From an uncultured Planctomycetaceae bacterium (GTDB lineage: Bacteria; Planctomycetota; Planctomycetia; Pirellulales; UBA1268): DNA of 64,000 nt. Positions 36,140 through 44,346 of the stretch are shown in pieces. Each line of letters starts with the position of its first letter. Within the stretch, counting starts at the first letter, position 1. The DNA lies in the NCBI GenBank assembly GCA_903885565.1, contig CAISJI010000022.1, forward strand, positions 24,525 through 88,524, read 5' to 3'. The notes beneath the pieces were generated by a model. The model saw nothing but the letters and a program-made list of their open reading frames with translations. It was not told the origin of the DNA and searched no databases. The position numbers were made by a program, and so were the translations under genes.

Positions 36140-38029
36140 CTATTCCACCGTCACGCTCTTGGCCAGATTGCGCGGCTTGTCGACATCGCAGCCCCGCAGC
36201 ACGGCAATGTGGTAGGCGAGCAGTTGCAGCGGGATCGCCGCCACAATTGGCTGCAGAAAATCGACCGTCTGGGGAATCTCGATCACATCATCAGCCAGGT
36301 CCAGCACCCGGCGGTCGCCGGGGCTCGCCACCGCAATCACCGGCCCGCTGCGTGCCTTGATCTCCTCGAGATTGAGGATCACCTTGTCGTAGACAGCTCC
36401 CTGCGGAATGATGAACACGCTCGGCGTGGCGGAATCGACCAGCGCGATCGGACCATGCTTCATCTCGGCCGCCGGATAGCCCTCGGCATGGATGTAGCTG
36501 ATCTCTTTCAGCTTGAGAGCCCCCTCAAGGGCCACCGGGAAGTTGTATTGCCGGCCCAGATAGAGAAACGTGCTCGCATCGCGATACTTGGCCGCAATCC
36601 TCTGGATCGCCGCATCGGCCTTGAGCGCCTCCGACACAATATCGGGCAACTGCTCCAGGGCCCGAATCACTTCAATACCCTTTTCGTAGCTCATGTGCCG
36701 CAGGCGACCGAAATAGAGCGCCAACAGCGCCAGCACCACGCACTGACTGGTAAAAGCCTTCGTGCTCGCCACGCCAATTTCGGGACCGGCATGAAGATAG
36801 ATGCCCCCGTCGGCGGCCTTGGCAATGGTGCTGCCGACGACATTGCAGATTGCCAGCGTCGGATGCCCCTTCCGCTTGATCTCGCGCAAGGCCGCCAGCG
36901 TGTCGGCCGTTTCGCCCGACTGCGTGATGGCAAACAGCAGCGTGCCTTCGTCGATCGGCGGATTGCGGTAGCGCAGTTCGCTGGCGTATTCGACCTCCAC
37001 CGGCAGCCGGGCGAATTCCTCGATCAAGTATTCTCCGACCAGCGCCGCATGCCAGCTTGTGCCGCAGCCGGTGAGCACGATCCGATTGATGCGTTGCAAC
37101 TGCGTGGGGGTGAGGTTGAGACCGCCAAACACAGCAGTGGCGTCGTCAAGCGATAGCCGGCCGCGCATCGCCGCTCGGATCGTTTCCGGCTGTTCGTGAA
37201 TCTCCTTGAGCATGAAATGGGCATAGTCGCCCATCGAAACATCAGACGCCGCCATGTCGAGATTGAATACCGCCGGCTCCACCCGGCCGGAATCACGGTG
37301 GATCACACGCAGCGACTGGGGCGTGATCACTGCCAGTTCGTTGTCGGCCAAATAGACGATCCTGTCGGCATGCCCCGCCAACGGGCTGGCATCGCTGGCC
37401 ACGAAATATTCGCCGTCCCCCACGCCCACCACCAGCGGGCTGCCCAGTCGGGCGGCCACCAGCAGTTCGGGCTGATCGCGAAACAGCACAAGCAGACCAT
37501 ACGTGCCGCGCAGATGCGGCAGCGCCTCGCGCACCGCCATCACATAGGGGCCATCGACCGCTTCGTCTGTCACCACCGAGGCGCAGGCCAGAGCCCGTTG
37601 CAGGCAACTGTCGATGAGATGGGCGATCACCTCCGAATCGGTTTCGGAGCGAAAGACGTAGCCCTCGGATTCCAGCCGTGTTTTGAGCGAGCGGTAATTT
37701 TCGATCACGCCGTTGTGAACCACGGCCACCGACTCCCCCGCAGCCCTCACACTGCCTCCCAGATGGGGATGTGCGTTGCCATCGGTGGGGGGGCCGTGGG
37801 TGGCCCAGCGGGTGTGGCCGATCCCGATTGAACTGTCGGGCACGCCGCTTTTCACCAGCGACTCCAGCCGCGACAGCCGCCCCGCCGCCTTCCACACGCT
37901 TAAAGTGCCGTCATCCTCCAAAACCGCCAAGCCGGCTGAGTCGTAGCCCCGGTATTCCAGCCGCCGCAGCCCCTCCACGATCAGCCCGGAGGCGCGACGA
38001 AAACCGACGTAGCCGACGATGCCACACAC
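36140..38029 (-). CDS. glmS: Glutamine-fructose-6-phosphate aminotransferase (isomerising)
   Basis: 629 residues with a GTG start; Cys2 becomes the N-terminal nucleophile of the glutaminase domain (CGIVGYVG). EYRGYDSAG and GHTRWATHGPPTDGNAHPH follow. Two SIS sugar-isomerase domains fill the second half (TGCGTSWHAALVGEY, ITQSGETADTLAAL) and the protein ends LAKSVTVE, the usual C-terminal motif. It makes glucosamine 6-phosphate for peptidoglycan and lipopolysaccharide. The 88-bp upstream region is too short for the GlmS ribozyme of Firmicutes, and no such fold was seen. Confidence 0.98.
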   Translation of the reverse strand: MCGIVGYVGFRRASGLIVEGLRRLEYRGYDSAGLAVLEDDGTLSVWKAAGRLSRLESLVKSGVPDSSIGIGHTRWATHGPPTDGNAHPHLGGSVRAAGESVAVVHNGVIENYRSLKTRLESEGYVFRSETDSEVIAHLIDSCLQRALACASVVTDEAVDGPYVMAVREALPHLRGTYGLLVLFRDQPELLVAARLGSPLVVGVGDGEYFVASDASPLAGHADRIVYLADNELAVITPQSLRVIHRDSGRVEPAVFNLDMAASDVSMGDYAHFMLKEIHEQPETIRAAMRGRLSLDDATAVFGGLNLTPTQLQRINRIVLTGCGTSWHAALVGEYLIEEFARLPVEVEYASELRYRNPPIDEGTLLFAITQSGETADTLAALREIKRKGHPTLAICNVVGSTIAKAADGGIYLHAGPEIGVASTKAFTSQCVVLALLALYFGRLRHMSYEKGIEVIRALEQLPDIVSEALKADAAIQRIAAKYRDASTFLYLGRQYNFPVALEGALKLKEISYIHAEGYPAAEMKHGPIALVDSATPSVFIIPQGAVYDKVILNLEEIKARSGPVIAVASPGDRRVLDLADDVIEIPQTVDFLQPIVAAIPLQLLAYHIAVLRGCDVDKPRNLAKSVTVE

Positions 38030-38174
38030 GATTTAAAAACTCCCTGAAAGACTGCCATGGCCACTTGATCGACAACCTTTCAGTATAGCTGGTGACTCCC
38101 GGTGGCCCGCTGAAATCATGCCCCTGCTTGAGACACACGTTCTCGTCATTCCTTCTCCTCGGAAGATCGCTCCC

Positions 38175-38981
38175 ATGACAGCCTCATCGTCTCAGTCGCC
38201 TCAGGCTCTGATCGTCATCCCCGCACGACTGGCCAGCCAGCGACTGCCCGGCAAGATGCTTCTGGCGCAGACCGGCCGCACGCTCATCGAACACACCTGG
38301 CGAGCAGCCACGCGGGCCACGCAGGCTGCGGCTGTGGTGGTGGCCACCGACAGTCCCGAGATAGCTGCCGCTGTAGCTGCCTTTGGGGGCCGGGCCGTGA
38401 TGACCTCGCCGGCGGCTCCCAGCGGCACCGCCCGCATCGTGGAGGCCCTGCCTCACCTTCCCCACACCGAAATCATCGTCAACGTGCAGGGGGACGAACC
38501 GGAACTGGCAGCCTCGTGCATCGACGCCGCCATCGACCTGCTCAGAGCCTGCCCCACCGCCCAAGTGGCCACGCTCGTGACCCCCCTGCGATCCCGCGAC
38601 GACCTCCACGATCCCTCAGCAGTCAAGGCGGTGCTCACTCCCTGGCGGGAAGGCACACAAGCGGTGGCAGGGGCTTGGCGGGCCCTCTACTTCAGCCGCG
38701 CTGCCGTGCCCGCCGCGCGGGAATGGCACGACTCACTGCTCACCTCCACACCACCGCTCTACTGGCAGCACGTCGGCCTCTACGCCTACCGCCGTGGCGT
38801 GCTGGAGGGCTGGCATAGCCTCCCTGAATCGCGGCTGGCAGACCTGGAAAGCCTGGAACAGTTGCGCTGCATCGAAGCCGGCCTGCCAATTGTGGCGGGA
38901 GCGATCGACCATGCCGCCCGGGGCATCGACACCCCGAAAGACTACGCCGCCTTCGTGGCCCGCATGGCGGCCCAGGGATAG
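38175..38981 (+). CDS. kdsB: 3-deoxy-manno-octulosonate cytidylyltransferase
   Basis: 268 residues from the ATG at 38175; an upstream in-frame ATG at 38118 would add 19 residues without similarity. VIPARLASQRLPGKML near the N-terminus binds CTP. VVVATDSPEIAAAV, MTSPAAPSGTARIVEAL and IIVNVQGDEPEL follow the KdsB order. It activates Kdo as CMP-Kdo for lipid A core synthesis, showing that the organism makes LPS. It diverges from glmS. Confidence 0.94.
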   Translation: MTASSSQSPQALIVIPARLASQRLPGKMLLAQTGRTLIEHTWRAATRATQAAAVVVATDSPEIAAAVAAFGGRAVMTSPAAPSGTARIVEALPHLPHTEIIVNVQGDEPELAASCIDAAIDLLRACPTAQVATLVTPLRSRDDLHDPSAVKAVLTPWREGTQAVAGAWRALYFSRAAVPAAREWHDSLLTSTPPLYWQHVGLYAYRRGVLEGWHSLPESRLADLESLEQLRCIEAGLPIVAGAIDHAARGIDTPKDYAAFVARMAAQG

Positions 38982-39026
38982 CCGGCAACCGGAGCCATGC
39001 TCAGGACACTCACTTCGTGACAGCGG

Positions 39027-39374
39027 TTACGCAGCGAGGAGTTGCCGAGCCAAGCGCGGGAGATCTGCGAGCCGCTCTTCGAGGATGCGCCGGAGGATAC
39101 CGATCTGCAGCTGTTGGTATTCGTGGATGGCTATGTTCCGAAAACCAACCATCAGATTCATGCGATCCGCCAATTCGCGGTCGATCACCCGCTCAACGGC
39201 CCACAACTCAAAGGCACTGCGGGCGTCTTGGGGAACCCCGAGCCGCCGCTTGGCCACAACATGCATGGCCATGTCGATGGCTGCCTCGCAGGCCCGCTGC
39301 ACGTTGAGCACGATCGAGTCTTGAACCGCGAAATTCTCCAGCCCTGCGGGTTGTCCCTGATATTCCTCCGCCAC
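39027..39374 (-). CDS. HepT-like (DUF86) protein without partner, start lost
   Basis: 115 residues from the GTG at 39374. The RX4HXY motif of HepT toxins is present as RNIAIHEY, and VLNVQRACEAAIDMAMHVV fits the helical HEPN fold. HepT is an RNase or AMPylated toxin normally paired with the MntA nucleotidyltransferase. Family similarity continues 17 codons upstream of the GTG (SLNKRAIIERCLRRV), right up to the TAG of the universal stress gene, with no ATG, GTG or TTG there. So the native start is lost and there is no MntA on either side. Either a decaying orphan or a protein starting late at GTG. Confidence 0.65.
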   Translation of the reverse strand: MAEEYQGQPAGLENFAVQDSIVLNVQRACEAAIDMAMHVVAKRRLGVPQDARSAFELWAVERVIDRELADRMNLMVGFRNIAIHEYQQLQIGILRRILEERLADLPRLARQLLAA

Positions 39375-39425
39375 ACGCCGCAGGCAGCGTTCGATAATGG
39401 CGCGTTTATTGAGGGAAGGGGTGGC

Positions 39426-40319
39426 CTACTTCTTCTCCACCGGAACCAGCAGCACGCTGGCGTGGGAGTGGGTCAGCACCGCTTCCGACGTGCTGCCGAG
39501 CATCCAGCGGGTGAGAGCATCGCTCGGAGTGCGACCGATCACGACGAGATCGACACCATCGGCTTTGGCCCGGGCATTGATCTGCTCACCAGGATTGCCT
39601 TGCGCCACAATCGGCTCGGCATGCCCAAACGCCGCCGGCAGCGTGCGTTGGAATTCCTGCAAACGCGACTTGAGAGCGACCAATTCATCATCGTGTTCCT
39701 GCTGCCAGGCCTTGGCGATGGCGGCCGTATCGGGATCGCGCACCCGCTTCTCCAGCCATGCCGGCAACGGGCCAGCCAGCAGCGATTCGGTCACGCCGAT
39801 CGCTTCTCCCTGCGTTCCTGCCGGCCAGTGCATCTTGCCAAGCGTCCCGGCCACTGCAGCGGCACTTGCCGAATGGAAGCAGACCAGTGCGCGCAGGGCC
39901 CTCTCGGCCGGAGGGAGGCTGCGCACCACGAGCACCGGCAGATGGGTGCCATGCACCACGGCCCGCGACACGCTCCCCAGCATCAACCGCTCCAGCGAAC
40001 CGCTACCGCGGGCCCCCACCACCACCAGATCGGCGCTCCAGCCCGCCGCCGATTCGATGATGCCGACAGCGGCTGATTTCGTGCTGACGATCGCCTCCAC
40101 CGTGCGGGCCATCGTGGCTGGCAGACGCTTCGTTGCCTCCTCAAACAGCGCTTCGCTGGCGCCTTCGACGAGCGACGCCCCCCAAGGCATCCTGCGCTGC
40201 AGTTCGGCGGGCGAAAAATAGATCGCCACTTCATCGACAGCCGGATCAAGAAGCCGGCCGGCCAAGGCAACCGCATCAAACGAGGCTGGGGAACCATCGA
40301 CTGCCATCAGGATTTTCAT
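39426..40319 (-). CDS. Universal stress protein, two tandem Usp domains
   Basis: 297 residues from the ATG at 40319, favoured over the ATG six bases earlier because GGAG has proper spacing to it. Two Usp domains are seen, each starting or ending with a typical element. Domain 1 has ILMAVDGSPAS and the ATP-binding GARGSGSLERLMLGSVS. Domain 2 has VVIGRTPSDALTRWMLGSTS near the end. Tandem Usp proteins bind ATP and aid survival under stress; the exact role is unknown. The frame of its stop is shared with the HepT remnant downstream. Confidence 0.9.
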   Translation of the reverse strand: MKILMAVDGSPASFDAVALAGRLLDPAVDEVAIYFSPAELQRRMPWGASLVEGASEALFEEATKRLPATMARTVEAIVSTKSAAVGIIESAAGWSADLVVVGARGSGSLERLMLGSVSRAVVHGTHLPVLVVRSLPPAERALRALVCFHSASAAAVAGTLGKMHWPAGTQGEAIGVTESLLAGPLPAWLEKRVRDPDTAAIAKAWQQEHDDELVALKSRLQEFQRTLPAAFGHAEPIVAQGNPGEQINARAKADGVDLVVIGRTPSDALTRWMLGSTSEAVLTHSHASVLLVPVEKK

Positions 40320-40445
40320 GCGCATCTCCGCAACCGGCCCGGAACAGAAGGCTCGAAATACCTACCCTTGGTGCTTCTAGGTGGGCAACCCTCGCATTCT
40401 ACTCCAGCCGTCGCGGACAGGAGAGAGGGGGCCTCACGCCCTTAG

Positions 40446-40580
40446 CAGCCCGTGGAAAAAGTCATCCCTGCACCTCTGGGTTGAAGACAGTCCACTTGGT
40501 CGACCGGTGGAAACGCCGCGGATTTCCACGTTCGACGGGCATCGCATCCAGCGATGCTGCACTGTATCCACAGCCTGTTA
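40446..40580 (+). repeat. Dispersed structured repeat, copy B
   Basis: About 135 bp, related to copies at 32053-32190 and 54779-54914. Hairpins: TGGGTTG/CAGTCCA with two wobble pairs (40477-40494), GTCGACCGGTGGAAA/TTTCCACGTTCGAC (40499-40536) and GCATCGC/GCGATGC (40539-40557). The ends CAGCCCGTGGA and TCCACAGCCTG are near inverted repeats. The right end overlaps the stop codon of epmB. Confidence 0.8.
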
Positions 40581-41624
40581 GCCCAGCCACACTTTGGCAG
40601 GCTCCCCCGGCACCTCACGTGCCAGTCTGGGAACGGCGTAGCCCGGCAGCAGGGCCCGCAGGGCTGAGTGCAGTGCCGCAGCCTGTTCCTCCGAAACATC
40701 GAAATGAGCCGCTCCCTGCACGTGGTCGAGCAGATGCAGGTAGTAGGGCATGATGCCCAGGTCGATCAGTCGCTCCGAGAGTTCCGCCAGGGTGGTCACC
40801 GCATCGTTGACACCCCGCAGCAGCACCGCTTGATTGAGCAGGAGCGTTCCCCCGGCGGCCAACCGACGCACCGCCTGAGCCACTGAGACATCCAGTTCGG
40901 CGGCATGGTTGGCATGGACGACGAGCACCGCCGTCAGTCGCGAACGGGCCAGAATCTCGACGAGGCGTTCGGTGATGCGCGACGGGAGCACGACTGGCAA
41001 GCGGGAATGGATCCGCAGCCGGCGCAGGGTGGGAATGGCAGCCAGCGAATCCACGAGCCGCCCGAGCCGGTCGTCATCGAGCAGCAGGGGATCGCCGCCA
41101 GAGAGGATCACCTCCGAGATGGTTGCGTCGCTGGCGATGGCCTCAACCGCCGCAGCCATGCCAGCCTGCGTAGCGCCATTCTCGGCATAGGGAAACGAGC
41201 GGCGGAAGCAGTACCGGCAATTGATGGCACAGGCCCCCGTGGCGAGCAGCAAGGCTCTGCCGGCATATTTTTGCACCAAGCCCGGCGCTCGTAGCGACCC
41301 CTGCTCCGCCAGGGGATCGGCCGAGTAGCCGGCGCTTTCGACGAGTTCCTCGGCCACCGGCAGGACCTGCAGCAGCAGCGGGTCGAAGCGGTTGCCGGGC
41401 TCCATGCGGGCCACAAACCCGCGCGGAACCAGGAGGGGAAATCCGCCAAGGCTCTGCCGGGCGGTGGCGGCCACGGCTGGATCGAGGTGCAACAACCGGC
41501 ACAGCTCAGCGGGATCGCGCACCGCCTCTGCCAATTCACGCTGCCACCGGGTGCCGGTGGCGGGGGGCCGCGGTTGGGCCCCGCGATCCCCACCAGGCGC
41601 CTCTGGAGGAGTGGAAGTGGGCAC
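40578..41624 (-). CDS. epmB: EF-P beta-lysylation protein (lysine 2,3-aminomutase-like)
   Basis: 348 residues from the GTG at 41624, with GGAG upstream; a TTG at 41663 gives a longer form without a ribosome-binding site. It is a radical SAM protein with CAINCRYC (CxxxCxxC) for the iron-sulfur cluster near residue 132 and LSGGDPLLL. The KamA-type C-terminus (YYLHLLDHVQGAAHF) is seen. EpmB converts alpha-lysine to beta-lysine for attachment to elongation factor P. It diverges from efp, which fixes the assignment against free lysine aminomutase. The stop codon lies inside repeat copy B. Confidence 0.92.
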   Translation of the reverse strand: MPTSTPPEAPGGDRGAQPRPPATGTRWQRELAEAVRDPAELCRLLHLDPAVAATARQSLGGFPLLVPRGFVARMEPGNRFDPLLLQVLPVAEELVESAGYSADPLAEQGSLRAPGLVQKYAGRALLLATGACAINCRYCFRRSFPYAENGATQAGMAAAVEAIASDATISEVILSGGDPLLLDDDRLGRLVDSLAAIPTLRRLRIHSRLPVVLPSRITERLVEILARSRLTAVLVVHANHAAELDVSVAQAVRRLAAGGTLLLNQAVLLRGVNDAVTTLAELSERLIDLGIMPYYLHLLDHVQGAAHFDVSEEQAAALHSALRALLPGYAVPRLAREVPGEPAKVWLG

Positions 41625-41902
41625 GGCAGCGATGCTCCGGGGCGGGTAAGGGGGGTGGGTCAACTGGGGCAGAAAGCCGGGTCACAATGGCGGAGAACGG
41701 TCCGTTTTTCCCGCCTTCCCCCCGCAATCCCAGCCGACGTTGACAGGGGCCTGCGGTGCGGGGAGGCTTAACGGCCCGCCGGAGTCCATCGATAGTGACC
41801 CCCAGAATACGGGCGAGTGTCGCAGAAGGAAACACGCGGAAACTAAAAACGAACGCATCGAGCGAACACAGGGTCGAGCGCACACAGGGTACAGAGGGCA
41901 TA

Positions 41903-42472
41903 GTGGCAGGCTACAACACCAGCGAATTCAAAAAGGGGCTGAAGGTCCAGATCGACGGCGACCCCTACATCATGATCGAGTGCAACTTCGTCAAGCCCGG
42001 CAAGGGGCAGGCGCTCTACAAATGCAAGCTGCGGAATCTACTGCGTGGCACCGTTCTGGATCGCACGTACAAGAGCGGTGACTCGCTCGATTCCGCCGAT
42101 ATCGCCACCATCGACGCCCAGTTTCTCTACAAGCAGGGTGAGCAGTTTGTCTTCATGGACAACGAAAGCTACGAGCAGTATGAGCTGACGAAGGACCAGG
42201 TGGATGACGCCTGGAAGTGGATCAAGGAGGGCACGATCTGCTCGATGCTGCTCTACAACGGCAATCCGATCTCGATGGAAGCACCCAACCACATGATGCT
42301 GTTGGTTGCCTATGCCGAACCCGCCATGCGCGGCAACACGGCGACCAACCTGACCAAGCCGGTCAAGCTGGAGACGGGTGCTGAAGTGGTTGTGCCGGCG
42401 TTTATCGAGCAGGGTGACACGATCAAGATCGACACCCGCACCGGCGACTACCTCGAACGCGTGCAGAAGTAA
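41903..42472 (+). CDS. efp: Elongation factor P
   Basis: 189 residues from the GTG at 41903, with AGAGGG five bases upstream; the upstream open frame has no similarity. The three-barrel EF-P sequence is intact. The tip loop VKPGKGQAL carries Lys34, the residue that receives beta-lysine in E. coli-type EF-P, and the neighbouring epmB agrees. The end has the domain III motif IKIDTRTGDYLERV. It rescues ribosomes stalled at polyproline, useful here because several neighbours have Pro runs. Confidence 0.97.
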   Translation: MAGYNTSEFKKGLKVQIDGDPYIMIECNFVKPGKGQALYKCKLRNLLRGTVLDRTYKSGDSLDSADIATIDAQFLYKQGEQFVFMDNESYEQYELTKDQVDDAWKWIKEGTICSMLLYNGNPISMEAPNHMMLLVAYAEPAMRGNTATNLTKPVKLETGAEVVVPAFIEQGDTIKIDTRTGDYLERVQK

Positions 42473-42512
42473 TCCCACCGGGGAAATTGGGTGCGGCCGG
42501 AGGCCGCCAAGC

Positions 42513-42533
42513 GAAAATGGGCCGGACGCCCAT
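42513..42533 (-). terminator. Candidate intrinsic terminator after the DUF1598 gene
   Basis: On the minus strand ATGGGC-gtccg-GCCCAT is followed by TTTTCGC, 14 bp past the stop codon. A second, GC-only hairpin (GCGGCC-gga-GGCCGC, 42493-42507) follows and could serve the convergent efp transcript. Short stem and four-T tail, so modest strength. Confidence 0.4.
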
Positions 42534-42546
42534 GTTTCGCGTATCG

Positions 42547-44124
42547 TCACTCCCACCACCAGCGGCCAGCGGGAAGGTTCACGCTCGCGCTTCTGGCCTG
42601 GGAAACAGCTCCCTGCTCATCCATCAGCAGGTTGGGGGAATCGAGCGCGATGCGGGGCTGCAGCGTAACTCCGCCGCCGATCGGCGTCAGCAGGCGGTTG
42701 CCGCGCCACACAGCATGGATGGCCGGCTCCACTTCGAGCGGGGCAATCAGCTTTTCGATCGAGTAGACCTGCTCGTTCCGCAACTCCTCGGCAGACCATT
42801 GCGTGCGGCCGTAGGCGTCGTGCTCCTGCAGATAGGCGGCAGCCACCGACAGATCGATCAGATTCCGTAGCTGGGCATACACCGGGTTGCGGGCGGCGAT
42901 ATCGGGATATTTGCGGGTGAACGTTTCGGTGAACGTTTTGCTCGCCCGATCAGGCCGATTGGCACTCATCCGGCGGCCGTCGGGCAGCACGGCCTCGTCA
43001 GCACCAACGAGCTTCACGCCCCGGCCCACCAGTTCGATCGCCAGGTCGTCTTCACTGATCCGCACACACTGGTAATCGGGCATGAAATACCAGCGCTGCA
43101 GGGCGTTGGCGGCCACGCCGCTGGCGCTGGTCAGGTCGATCCAGCTGTTCATCTTCACCGGCGGACGCTCCAGCCCGATGCCGATCAGCTTCATCCGGTA
43201 ATCGGCCTCCACCATCACCTGCGCAAAATGCGAGGCGGGATGAACGCCCTCCACCCGCACTGTCTGCGGGCCCAGCGCCTGCCGCATGCCGGCCACGATC
43301 TGCTCGGTGCTCGCCTGGGGATTCACCCGACCGAGCTTCCGCAGGTAGGTCTGCATGGCGGCCAGTCCCTCCTGCCTGGGATCGATCGAGCACCCGATGG
43401 TGCTGTCGGTGGGCTGCCCCGGGGGGAAGGCCCGCAGGGCCGCTGCGAGATCCTCAAGCAGCAGTGTTGGGCTCCCGGTCTCGATGCCGACAACGCGACC
43501 GGTGGCATCGGCAATCCAGCCCTCGGCGGGACCGGCGATCACCACCTCCCCCTGCTCAGAGCCTTCACCAGGATAGACAAAGACATACTGCACTCGGGTG
43601 AGGCCAGCCAGCTTTTCCAACTCCTCAGGAACCCCCCGGCCGCTGGCAGCCGCAGCAGCAACTTCGCGCTCCAACCGGCCGAGGGCCACCTTCCGCAGCT
43701 TCGATCGCTGGCGCAAATCGCCCGGCAGATTGGCCGCAGCATTCCGCCGCCGTTCCAGCGAGAGCCCGGCATCGGGCACGCCCATGGTCCGCAGCACTCC
43801 CTGCGCGTCGATCACCACACCGGCAGCGCCAGCCGCACTGCCACCGCCGCCGCCGCCACCCATGCCGCCGCCACCCATGCCGCCGCCACCCATGCCGCCG
43901 CCGCCCATGCCGCCGCCACCTTGGCCACCGCCCATGCCACCACCGCCCATGCCACCGCCCATGCCACCGCCGCCCATCTGGGCATACAGGGGGACGGCGT
44001 TCACCGCGAAGCAGGCAACGATGAGCGCCACCAACCAACCCGGGCGCCGCCGGAGCGTCGCCTGAACGGAGCGGGTGGCAGAGAGCCGATTGGCAACGAG
44101 CGTTGTGTGCATGGGCATACCCAT
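42547..44124 (-). CDS. DUF1598 protein with Gly/Met-rich repeat
   Basis: About 525 residues from the ATG at 44124; ATGs at 44118 and 44112 are alternatives, and a GGAGGA lies too far upstream of all three. A signal-type hydrophobic segment (PGWLVALIVACFAVNAVPLYA) is followed by ~45 residues of MGGGGMGGG repeats (about 43850-43980). The remaining ~400 residues match the planctomycete DUF1598 pattern (GWIADATGRVVGIETGSPTLLLEDL, MKLIGIGLERPPVKMNSWIDL). Probably exported; function unknown. The repeat is low-complexity and probably flexible. Confidence 0.8.
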   Translation of the reverse strand: MGMPMHTTLVANRLSATRSVQATLRRRPGWLVALIVACFAVNAVPLYAQMGGGGMGGGMGGGGMGGGQGGGGMGGGGMGGGGMGGGGMGGGGGGGSAAGAAGVVIDAQGVLRTMGVPDAGLSLERRRNAAANLPGDLRQRSKLRKVALGRLEREVAAAAASGRGVPEELEKLAGLTRVQYVFVYPGEGSEQGEVVIAGPAEGWIADATGRVVGIETGSPTLLLEDLAAALRAFPPGQPTDSTIGCSIDPRQEGLAAMQTYLRKLGRVNPQASTEQIVAGMRQALGPQTVRVEGVHPASHFAQVMVEADYRMKLIGIGLERPPVKMNSWIDLTSASGVAANALQRWYFMPDYQCVRISEDDLAIELVGRGVKLVGADEAVLPDGRRMSANRPDRASKTFTETFTRKYPDIAARNPVYAQLRNLIDLSVAAAYLQEHDAYGRTQWSAEELRNEQVYSIEKLIAPLEVEPAIHAVWRGNRLLTPIGGGVTLQPRIALDSPNLLMDEQGAVSQARSASVNLPAGRWWWE

Positions 44125-44346
44125 CAAGGCGTCCGAAACCAGCGATTTTCCTCCGCGGAAAATGGCTGCGAAAATCCAAGCATCCTGTCGACACGAGGAA
44201 CGTCTGGGCCGCGGGCCGCCGCAGGAACTCCCGCGACCCCACTCCCCATTATCACTTCGGCCCCCCAGAAAGCACGCTTGTGGGGAAATATTGGAATTGA
44301 GTCGGAGAAATGGCCCGCAGGCCATCCGGACAGCCGACTCTGCCGA

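Noticed and set aside
38030..38117. GlmS ribozyme ahead of glmS
   Set aside because: The gap is only 88 bp and is shared with the divergent kdsB; no ribozyme core was seen.
43850..43985. Regular short repeats resembling a CRISPR or tandem array
   Set aside because: They are in-frame Gly/Met codons inside a coding gene, not repeats separated by unique spacers.
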